NCBI RefSeq assembly: GCF_035046505.1
Contig: NC_089821.1
Span: 193,774,377-193,838,376 of the forward strand
DNA: 64,000 nucleotides
Reading direction: 5' to 3'
From: Tiliqua scincoides
Taxonomy: Eukaryota; Chordata; Lepidosauria; Squamata; Scincidae
Of this stretch, positions 55,934-64,000 are shown in pieces. The position numbers and the translations under genes were made by a program. A model generated the notes under the pieces. It saw nothing but the letters and a program-made list of their open reading frames with translations, was not told the DNA's origin and searched no databases. Positions within the stretch are counted from its first letter, which is position 1. Every line of letters starts with the position of its first letter.

Positions 55934-56151
55934 CTCTTGTGAAAGGCCTCTTCTTTTCACACTTGATAAAATGTCTTGGTGGCTTCTTGAACCATCAGAA
56001 CTAAACAAAGTCCGTTTTCGTTTGTTGGTGTCTTGCAGGCAAGTCACTAAACCCTCTAGTGTGTTTTTTTCAGAAGGCCTTGGGATCATGGAGCAGTCTA
56101 AGGCTTCGTCTTCTTTATCCGTTTCTACTTTCATAATATTTTTAATAATAA
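55934..56151 (-). CDS. BEND3: BEND3 coding exon 2 of 3
   Basis: A 218-bp exon. Acceptor TTTCATTAG| at 56152-56153; it reads (V)IIKNIMKVETDKEDEALDCS through KRRGLSQE to donor GAG|GTGATT. It aligns with human SITVKVETEAEDAALDCS and VKRRRLIPE (recalled). It carries a KxE sumoylation-like motif (MKVETD) and the basic KRKR and KRR stretches likely to serve nuclear import. Phase 1 in, phase 0 out. Confidence 0.95.
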
Positions 56152-56461
56152 CTAATGAAAGAGAAAAGTGGTAACAAGTCACTAACTGGCAACTCACTAG
56201 GCTATTGTTTCCAGACAGATTTTTAGTATCACTATCCAACTCCCATACAATACTTTCTATATAAGATTTGTGAAGAAATCAGAACAATCTGATCTCGATA
56301 CTAGGCCAAGATGTGATCCTACTAAACATAACTATAACTCGCATGCTACAATCTGCTTTTGACTAAAGAGTGCATTTGTTGAAGTGTTACATCTAGTTAC
56401 ACTATAATCAGATCAGAAAAGTTCTACTAGAATACAGTTCTTGTGACACAAAGATTACAAT

Positions 56462-56830
56462 ACAGTTGTGCGTCACTTAGCGACAGCGATGTGGACCAGC
56501 ACCTCCAGCACCAAGTGAGGCTTAACGTTATGTGAAGCCTCTGAAGATGAGAGGAGCTGTGCTCGCCACACCTCTGGAGGCTTCTCTGAGCCTTGCAGAG
56601 GCTCTTGCAGAGTTCACCCAATGTGATAATTGGGTTCTCTCATATCTTGAAAATATGAAAAAGATTTGCACATATTCTTTTCTGTCATTTGCAGCTAATG
56701 AGTTTCTATGTGAGTACAAAGTGCTTATTTCTGGCCATTTCTGTTTAATGATGTCACTTCCAGCCCTCAGTAGGAATCATGAATGCTAACTTAAGCCCTC
56801 TATATGAAAGCAGTTTGACACCCCTGATAT
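56462..56830. mobile_element. Tigger-like MITE in BEND3 intron
   Basis: CAGTTGTGCGTCACTTAGCG resembles known pogo/Tigger MITE ends; the body contains CTGAAGATGAGAGGAGCTG, related to 50515-50535. Right end unclear. Confidence 0.55.
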
Positions 56831-56956
56831 AGAATGATAATGTCCAATATCCCCTCTCCCTTTTGTTAAACTGTATTTTGGTATGGTTTGCGTAGACTAT
56901 TCTTTATATGGTATTTTGGACAGATAAGAAACTATATTAAAAATAGAACATATTAC

Positions 56957-56999
56957 CTTCTGTATTATCTTCATCATCAAATAATTCAGTTGAATTCAT
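56957..56999 (-). CDS. BEND3: BEND3 coding exon 1 of 3 (start codon)
   Basis: The ATG at 56999 opens MNSTELFDDEDNTE plus one base, then donor GAAG|GTAATA. The first five residues equal human MNSTE, and the phase joins exactly to exon 2 to give 827 aa in total (human about 828). The exon itself begins at 57010 after acceptor AATGTAG|AGG, leaving 11 bases of 5'UTR here, so at least one noncoding exon lies upstream. Confidence 0.92.
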
Positions 57000-57239
57000 A
57001 TTCTGTTCCTCTACATTAACAATAACAAAAAAAGAAATAAGCAAAAAACCTAAACTGCATATAGCTTAGAAGGCATAAGCATACTGTAAATTTCAAATTC
57101 AGCATTATTGGTACACATGCACACTGAAAACACAACTGCTTGCAGCTGCAGCTGCCAACAAAAGCAGCAACCCACAAATCTTCTGTATAAATAATACATC
57201 TTCTCTAATATAAATCACATTTTTTGTGTGCAGTGGGGA

Positions 57240-57860
57240 AGGGTTAGATGTGGTCCACAACAATTCCAATTTTTGCCTCAGTGGTTGGGAACCACTGCAT
57301 TAGTGTATACGTGAAATTGGTAATTTCTGCTCCAATGTGCCTCACTTTATACTTGTTGTTGGCAACCTTCAGTCTCGAAAGACTATGGTATCGCGCTCTG
57401 AATGGTGGTTCTGGAACAGCGTCTAGTGTGGTTGAAAGGTGTGACAATCCCTTCCACACCGGGAGCAAGTGCAGTCTGTCCCTGGTCTGTCTCCCTGGCT
57501 ATGGGCCTTCCTTCTTTGCCTCTTTGCCTCAGACTGTTGGCCAAGTGTCTCTTCAAACTGGGAAAGGCCATGCTGCACAGCCTGCCTCCAAGTGGGCCGC
57601 TCAGAGGCCAGGGTTTCCCACCTTTATACTTTATACCTTTATACTTCCCACTTTATACTTATTGATTCTGAAACACATTTGCCATTTGGTTGTTCATTCA
57701 TCCAGTTTGGTGTGGTTCTTTTGGCGTTCTTCACAATCTGCTTTCATTTTTTCCACCCTGAATATTTAGGTGTCATCTGCAAACATGGTCCCCTTCCCAT
57801 TTACCCCAATACAGAACACAATCTCCCAAGCTCAATTTACCTTGCATGTAATTTGCTGTA
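57240..57860 (-). mobile_element. Old CR1 LINE fragment, host of a nested LINE
   Basis: Diverged reverse-strand CR1 RT region: CTCCAATGTGCCTCACTTTA and, right of the insertion, ACACATTTGCCATTTGGTTG and TAGGTGTCATCTGCAAACAT, collinear with 37300-37560 of the younger copy. Confidence 0.75.
57343..57660 (-). mobile_element. Nested LINE 3' end with 12-bp target duplication
   Basis: CACTTTATACTT at 57343-57354 and 57649-57660 brackets a reverse-strand 3' fragment of the LINE family seen at 31.6-32.17 kb (tail GGCAACCTTCAGTCTCGAAA, zinc-finger region, then the AGTTTGAAGAGACACTTGGC stretch). It lies within the old CR1 above. Confidence 0.85.
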
Positions 57861-58492
57861 AGATTTTGTAATCTTATTAACAGTACTAATGACAGTGAAG
57901 GCTGCATGAGGTTTACTTTATAAATTATTAGCAATAGCATTCATTTCACTTCAGGGCTGGTGCCAAGCACTGACCAGAGAAGCAGTCAACTCAACCACTA
58001 CTAAAACACCATTTTATGTGCCTTTAGCTTTATCATCTCTTCTTCCTGCCCAGACCGGAAGGACAACTAGTGCAGGGCAGGCACTGCTTACCTACTCACC
58101 TAAAAAGCAAGCAGGTGGAAGGAGGTGGCTATCTCTCTTCTTACAAGAACCTGATGGCCTATTATGATAAGATCATTTTTACATTTAGATGTACCATAGC
58201 CTACTCTTATAGTAGGATAATATACTTTCAGCTGCAGATTTGGGGGCTCTCTGCAACATGCCTTTGTAGGGGGAACCCTATCCTTGTCTTCACTTTGCCA
58301 AGTGATACCAACTGATGTACCAGCCAGACAGAGAGGTGTAGATCAGTGCAGGAAGGCAGTGATACTACCCAGAGAGTATGCAAAAGAGCAAGTGGAGGCA
58401 ACTGCAATTGTGACTATCTCTGCTTGCTCGCCTACTCTCCCTCTGGATGCAACTTCTAGACAGGTACCTATGTTAGTCTATTGCAGCAAGTA
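57861..58492 (-). other. BEND3 5' intron, nothing recognised
   Basis: No repeat or exon supported. Confidence 0.45.
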
Positions 58493-58953
58493 GCTTAAAG
58501 CAGGGGTTCTCAAATTGGTGGGTCATGACCCAACAGCCTGGGAAGCCCTAATCCCGGCCCCTTAAGGGGCAGGGAGGGGCAAAAGCAGCAGCATAATACC
58601 CAGAATTGTGCTGTTGCCAGTGACAGGGGGGATTTACACTTACCTAAAGCCAGTGCCAGCTTCCAGGGGGTGTGGGGAACCCTCTGCAGGGCTCCACACA
58701 CCTTCAAATGTCTCAAAATAGTGATCAGAATCCACTTCTGGTTTTGCAATCGAAAACCAGAAATGGTTTCCAATCAGGAGCAGCCAACCTTCCTATCAGG
58801 AGTCCTTTAGGGCTTTATATAAGTGTAAAAAAATCCCTTATCCCTATCAGAGGCACAGGCCTTGGGGACCATGTTGCTGCCTTTGCCCCCCTCATGCAAC
58901 AACCTACCTCAGTTCTCAAACTCCCTGAGAGTTTGAGAACCACTGCCTTAAAG
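58493..58953. mobile_element. Non-autonomous hAT element, TSD GCTTAAAG/CCTTAAAG
   Basis: The element at 58501-58945 has termini CAGGGGTTCTCAAATTGG and GTTTGAGAACCACTG; flanks match at 7 of 8. Confidence 0.88.
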
Positions 58954-59130
58954 GATTACACTTTCATTATTCTTTCTCTGCATGGCCTGACTTTGAGGGC
59001 TGAGTCTCCTGTACCTAATCCTCACCATGCCACCTAGAGACAGCACAGGTGACCAAGTGGAGGTGAGAAATGCACTGTCAAGAGGTGAAGAGTGAGCAGG
59101 GGCAGCTGCTGGTGCAACAAGTACATACAC

Positions 59131-59330
59131 CAGCCATTTTCAACCAATGCGGGACTGGTGTGCTGTGGGAATTTAGGAGAGGGTCATTTATCAAGAGGAC
59201 CGTTGGGGGATGCAAATCCCCCACGGACTGAACAGTGTGCCTCGTCAATTGCCAAGAAACTGATGCTGTGCCTTGACCATTTTAGTGCCTTGCCTGTGTG
59301 CCCTGAGACGAAAAAGGCTGAAAATCACTG
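59131..59330. mobile_element. hAT element in BEND3 5' intron
   Basis: CAGCCATTTTCAACC to GCTGAAAATCACTG, left flank ACATACAC. The right flank does not match, so the duplication has decayed. Confidence 0.75.
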
Positions 59331-59669
59331 CCCTGCGCTCTCTAATACCGGTGGTAGGAACTGGGCTGCAACGATCTTTGTTCTTCCAGGGCGGGATGAA
59401 TGAGCACTTGGGGGAAACAGCTACAGGAGGAGCTGTGGCCATGGCTCGCCCAGGGGCGACAGAAGCAAGCCGGGAAGGGCAGAAGAGGCGCGGGAAACCG
59501 AGCCCCTCCCTCCTAAGAGCCGCAGGGCGGCAGCGCTCTGGGTCACGTGGCTATTGTGGGCTGTCCTGACATCCCATGGAAGTGGGAGGCCCGCCACTCC
59601 GCCTCCCCCACGCTCCCATCTCACGCTTCGCAACTTTGTTGGCGGTGGCGGCAGCAGCGGAAGCTTAAG

Positions 59670-59935
59670 GCGCCGATCCTTTCCTGGGAGTAAGCCCCAT
59701 TGGCTACAATGGGACTTACTTTTGAGTAGACATGCCTAGGAGCGGGCTCTACGACTGCAGTCCTGTCCACTTTCCCGGGAGTAGGCTCCACTGACTGTAG
59801 TGGGACTTCCTTCTGAGTAGACACGCGTAGGCCTGGGCTCTGGGGCTGCAACCCTATGTGCGCTCTCCCGGGAGTAAGCCCCACTGACTCTCATGGGACT
59901 TACTTCCGAGTAGACACGGCCAGGCCGTTGCGTCT
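59670..59935 (-). repeat. Tandem array of three ~85-bp foldback units
   Basis: Three units (CCTGGGAGTAAGCCCC, CCCGGGAGTAGGCTCC, CCCGGGAGTAAGCCCC) with GGGCTCT linkers. The array touches the BEND3 CpG island on its downstream side. Confidence 0.85.
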
Positions 59936-60965
59936 ACGCAACAGGGAACCAGCTGTGGGCCGAGCTCCCCCAATTAGTTTCCCAGACTTTGAACCGGGAC
60001 GGGCCGCGGGAACCGGCCGGGGAAGGGAGAGCAGCTCCTAGGCAACGGGAGTGGGCCGCGCGCGCGCGTGTACAAAGGAGGGACGGGAGCAGGGGGGCCG
60101 CTACCGTCCGGCGGCGGCGTCCCGCGAAAGCTCAAGCAGCAGCTCTGAGCCATCCTCTTGGTAGCGCGCCCCGTCGGCGGCGCTTCCGGGAGGCGTCCCC
60201 ACCCCTCCCCCTCCCGAGCTGGTCTATGTGGCAGCCGGGGAGAGGGGCGCGTGCGAGGGAACTCACGCGCTGCTCCCCCGCGGATGGAGGCGGCTGCGCG
60301 AGCTCGCGCCAGCTGCGGCACAGCCACGGTCGCGAGGAGCCGTTGCCGCCGCGGCGGGCTCCCTCCCCTCTGCCACGGGCGCGCGGGGCTCTGCACCTCG
60401 CCACGCTCGCAGCCGGGGAAAGTTGAGGCGAGGGGCGGGGAGAGGGGCTTACCTGCTCCGTCTCGGGCACCGTGGCGAAGGCGGCCCCTCCTCCCCCGGG
60501 TCTCGGGTGGGCGCCTGGGAGCTGCCGAGGCGGGCGCCCGAGCCTTCCCCTCCCCCTGGGCTCTTTGTGTGTGTGCGCGAGGGGTCCGCGCGCTGCGCTC
60601 TCGCGTGACGTGACGGGACCGTGTGTCATTTCCGCACAAGGACACTGAGCGCCCCGAGGAACCGCTGCGGCCACCCGGGACGGGGAGTGTGTGCGAGGGG
60701 GAGGGGACGGAGCCGAGACGGGGGAGGGCGGGCTCAGCCACTCGCAGCGCCACAGCGCGCGCGAAGGCGGCGCGGCCTTTCTGTCCCACACGCGCGCGCA
60801 GGCCTGCCCTTCCCCCTCCCCGTGCGTGCGGGCCAGCCCCGCCCCTCCCCGTGGCTGGCCCTGCTGGTGGGAGCCGTTAAGGCCGCCCCCGCCGCCACAC
60901 CACGAACATACTCCCGCCGCATCTCCTTCATGAGGCTCTCACGAGGGGGGGGGGCTCGATTCTAG
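59936..60965 (-). promoter_or_regulatory. BEND3: CpG island, BEND3 promoter
   Basis: About 1 kb of very high CpG density. It contains the donor of a noncoding - strand exon (GAGCAG|GTAAGC at 60453/60452), which can splice to the BEND3 acceptor at 57011. GGGGCGGGG and CGCGCG motifs are frequent and there is no TATA box near the donor. Long overlapping frames on both strands are by-products of GC content. Start sites unknown. Confidence 0.8.
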
Positions 60966-61054
60966 GACGGTGGAGGTGGACTTTAAACGCCTCATTGCCC
61001 CAGAGTGCGGGGGGGGGGAGAGAACAGTCCGCCCTGAACTGAGGCTGCTTCCTG

Positions 61055-61386
61055 TCCACGCTTACCTGGGAGTAGGCATCATGGGAAGTAGACAGGCATG
61101 GGCTTGGGCTTTACAGCTGCAATCCTCTCCACACTTACCTGGGAGTAAGCCCCATGGACTATAATGAGTCTTTCTTCTGAGTAGATGTGCCAAGGATTGG
61201 GCTCTATGGCTCAATTCTGTCCATACTTTCCTGGGAGTAAGCCCCATTGACTCATGGGACTTCCTTCTGAGTAGACAGGCAGAAGACTGGACTCTATGGC
61301 TGCAATCCTAGCCACACTTTCCTGGGAGTAAGCCCCACTGAACATGATGGAACTTACTTCTGAGTAGATCTGGTTGGGATTGGACT
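61055..61386 (-). repeat. Tandem array of four ~85-bp foldback units
   Basis: Units start near 61060, 61120, 61200 and 61295 with CCTGGGAGTAAGCCCC cores and GGGCTCTATGGCTGCAATCC-type linkers. Upstream side of the BEND3 CpG island. Confidence 0.85.
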
Positions 61387-61390
61387 GTAA

Positions 61391-61568
61391 TGGGCCCAAT
61401 CCTAACCAGCTTTCCACTGCTGGTGCAGCCATGCCAACATGGCATGTGTTGCATCCTGTGGTGGTGTGGGGCAGTCATGGACACCTCCATGTTTGGTCCA
61501 CATTTGTTCCCTTATCTTGGCTGCATTGCAGCTGCACCAGTGCTGGAAAGTTGGATAGGATTGGGCCC
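61391..61568. mobile_element. Foldback element, GGGCCCAATCC-ended family
   Basis: GGGCCCAATCCTAACCAGC at the left and GTTGGATAGGATTGGGCCC at the right; internal CTGGTGCAGCCATGCC and GCTGCACCAGTGCTGG are also inverted. Confidence 0.8.
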
Positions 61569-61624
61569 TGAGCCAGCAAACATTTGCAGGATGCAAGTAT
61601 CTTGTAGTCTTGTGCTCCCTAAGC

Positions 61625-61702
61625 ATCTGGTGGGCTGCTGTGAGATACAGGAAGCTGGACCCTGGGCCTGATGCAGCAGGGCTCTTCTTATGTTCTTATG
61701 CT
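61625..61702 (+). mobile_element. CR1-type 3' tail fragment
   Basis: GAGATACAGGAAGCTGGACC to CTTCTTATGTTCTTATG. Confidence 0.75.
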
Positions 61703-62147
61703 TCACCACTATCCTTCCCTCTCTCCTTTACAAGAAAAGCCAAACGGTTCACATTTCGTCCCAGGCAAACTGCAGCCAGTGCTCCCAGCACACACCATTG
61801 CGCTTAGAGTGACTTGGAAGACAGCACACACATTCTCCTGTGATCCGAGGCAAATCCACACTTGTTTGTTACATAAATTTCTACACCTAGTCTTTTAAGT
61901 TAGTGTTTGTAAATGAACATCTATCAAGTGTGGCTGCTGTCCTGGAGAAGCAGAGGCAGGCAGAGAGAAGGACCGTGGGGAGACTTCCGGGACGATCAGG
62001 CTTCGTCCCAACCTCAGGCATGCAGCTCCTTAGCTGCCCCGGTGGGAAGTCTCGGGGCTGGAGGACCTCATCCTGGAGAGGAGGGAAACAATCCCCTAGG
62101 GGGGATCCTTTTTCCAGGGGACAGCCCATACCTGCTCAGAACCCATC
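61703..62147. other. Intergenic, nothing recognised
   Basis: Part of 62040-62147 may be degraded CR1 5' sequence, but no motif confirms this. Confidence 0.35.
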
Positions 62148-63648
62148 AGCCTATATGGGGGGGGGGGGGGACTATAGGCCGGTCAGCCTAAAATCTATAC
62201 TGGGTAAGATGGTGAAATGCCTCATCAAAGATAGAATCTCAAAACACGTAGACTAACAGGCCTTGCTGAGGGAGAATCAGCATGGCTTCTGTAAGGGTAG
62301 GTCTTGCCTCACGAACCTTATAGAATTCTTTGAAAAGGTCCACAGGCATGTGGATGCGGGAGAACCCATAGACATTATATATCTGGACTTTCAGAAGGTG
62401 TTCGACACAGTCCCTCACCAAAGGCTACTAAAAAAACTCCACAGTCAGGGAATTAGAGGGCAGGTCCTCTCATGGGTTGAGAACTGCTTGAAGACCAGGA
62501 AACAGAGAGTGGGTGTCAAGGGGCAGTTTTCACAATGGAGAGAAGTGAAAAGCAGTGTGCCCCAAGGATCTGTCCTGGGACCGGTGCTCTTCAACCTCTT
62601 CATAAATGACCTGGTGACAGGGTTGAGCAGTGAGGTGGCTAAGTTTGCAGACAACACCAAACGTTTCCGAGTGGTGAAGACCAGAAGTGATTGTGAGGAG
62701 CTCCAGAAGGATCTCTCCAGACTGGCAGAATAGGCAGCAAAATGGCAGATGCACTTCAATGTCAGTAAGTGTGAGGTCATGCACACTGGGGCAAAAAATC
62801 AGAACTTCACATATAGGCTGATGGGTTCTGAGCTGTCTGTGACAGATCAGGAGAGAGATCTTGTGGTGGTGGTGGACAAGTCGATGAAAGTGTCGACCCA
62901 ATGTGCGGTGGCAGTAAAGAAGGCCAATTCTATGCTTGAGATCATTAGAAAAGGTATTGAGAACAAAACGGCTAATATTATAATGCCGTTGTACAAATCG
63001 ATGGTAAGGCCACACCTGGAGTATTGTGTCCAGTTCTGGTCGCAGCATCTCAAAATAGACATAGTGGAAATGGAAAAGGTGCAAAAGAGAGCGACTAAGA
63101 TGATTACTGGGCTGCGACACCTTCCTTATGAAGAAAGGTTACAGCGTTTGGGCCTCGTCAGCCTAGAAAAGAGGCGCCTGAGGGGGGACATGATTGAGAC
63201 ATACAAAATTATACAGGGGATGGACAGAGTGGGTAGAGAGATGCTCTTTACACTCTCACATAACACCAGAACCAGGGAACATCCGCTAAAATTGAGTGTT
63301 GGGAGAGTTAGAAAATATTTCTTTACTCAGCGTGTGGTTGGTCTGTGGAACTCCTTGCCACAGGATGTAGTGATGGCATCTGGCCTGAACGCCTTTAAAA
63401 GGGGATTGGACAAGTTTTTGGAGGAAAATCCATTACGGGTTACAAGCCATGATGTGTATGTGCAACCTCATGTTTTTAGAAATGGGCTATGTCAGAATGC
63501 CAGGTGTAAGGTAGGGCACCAGGATGAGGTCTCTTGTTATCTGGTGTGCTCCGTGGGGCATTTGGTGGGCCGCTGTGAGATACAGGAAGCTGGACTAGAT
63601 GGGCCTATGGCCTGATCCAGAGGAGCTGTTTTTATGTTCTTATGTCCT
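62148..63648 (+). mobile_element. CR1 LINE, RT core to 3' end
   Basis: Begins after a G-run (62157-62170) with DYRPVSLKSILGKMVKCLIK, then motif A (DIIYLDFQKVFDTVPHQRLL), motif B ([20 protein letters not shown]) and KFADNTKRF, where the catalytic second Asp of FADD is Asn. Stops in frame at 62251 and 62731 split the frame; 62749-63615 continues 288 codons through the C-terminus. The octamer tail ends at 63646. Dead copy, 5'-truncated. Confidence 0.92.
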
Positions 63649-64000
63649 TCAGAGCAAAGTAGAACCTCCAGGGCCAGAAGCAGCATTCTTGCCGCTCTGA
63701 AGCAGGGGAGGACTATTATCTTCAACCCCTGTGCAAGGATTTCAGGAAAGATCTAGCTTAGTGTTTTTCAACCAGTGGTACACGTACCATCAGCAGTACT
63801 TGAGGTGGTGTCTGGTGGCACACAGATGACCCTTGAACACCTGCTGCTGGGCCGCAAGATCAGGAATGTGACACAACAAACAGTGGTAGGAGGCTACGGT
63901 TCCTCAGAGGCCTATGAATATGTGCTGTGTACTGATTATACAACTTAGAGCCCAATCCTGAGCTTGGCATGCCGGCTCACTGCCAGCATTCACTGTTGCA
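63649..64000. other. Intergenic with two element left ends
   Basis: 63759 begins a hAT left end (TAGTGTTTTTCAACCAGTGG) after flank ATCTAGCT. 63951 begins a GAGCCCAATCCTGAGC foldback element after TTA, running out of the window. Confidence 0.6.

Noticed and set aside
59974-60791. 271- and 219-codon open frames in the BEND3 CpG island
   Set aside because: Overlapping frames on both strands with CpG-driven composition. The region is better explained as promoter and noncoding exon.
59936-60965. BEND3 self-binding through CCCACGCG-type sites in its own island
   Set aside because: I looked for that motif in the island and did not find an exact copy.

Overview
This window is vertebrate nuclear DNA, most likely from a squamate reptile (a lizard). 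The evidence is three spliced host genes in the amniote order CD24 - MTRES1 - BEND3, on strands -, + and - as in human 6q21, set in DNA dense with CR1 and L2-clade LINEs, MIR-like and tRNA-derived SINEs, hAT and pogo/Tigger DNA transposons, and very many short foldback elements with a core like AGTAAGTCCCATTGA. I see no mammalian L1 or Alu. The squamate call is inference from the repeat style; no species can be named.

Layout. 1-1060: first exon and CpG-island promoter of CD24 on the - strand; the rest of that gene lies left of the window. 1.1-32 kb: intergenic DNA with no host coding exon that I recognise. It holds LINE fragments (L2-clade 1.8-2.7 kb; CR1 3.2-3.95, 26.7-28.1 and 28.35-28.95 kb; an unassigned LINE with a 15-bp target duplication at 6.2-7.45 kb), hAT elements, foldback elements, one LTR-like segment and two non-repetitive AT-rich blocks that may be conserved noncoding elements. 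33.0-33.5 kb: second CpG island, the probable MTRES1 promoter. 38.3-41.3 kb: the three coding exons of MTRES1 (226 aa, mitochondrial S4-like RNA-binding protein). 43.4-45.0 kb: decayed Tigger. 52.3-57.0 kb: the three coding exons of BEND3 (827 aa, four BEN domains). 59.9-60.96 kb: third CpG island, with a clear splice donor for the noncoding BEND3 first exon. 62.1-63.65 kb: another CR1.

The three genes are not an operon and share no pathway: CD24 is a GPI-anchored mucin-like surface glycoprotein, MTRES1 acts in mitochondrial RNA and ribosome maintenance, and BEND3 is a DNA-binding chromatin repressor. MTRES1 and BEND3 converge tail to tail about 11 kb apart.

Most notable patterns: (1) tandem arrays of an ~85-bp foldback element flank all three CpG-island promoters, mostly in one orientation relative to transcription; (2) every flank I could score of the hAT elements with TIRs like CAGTGGTTCTCAAAC fits an 8-bp target nnnTAnnn, the Buster-type signature; (3) a second foldback family shows TAA or TTA target duplications, which suggests PIF/Harbinger mobilisation; (4) a CR1 copy with a 5' inversion, the twin-priming structure; (5) two unrelated retroelement bodies share one 3' tail. 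I found no evidence of a wholly new gene system.
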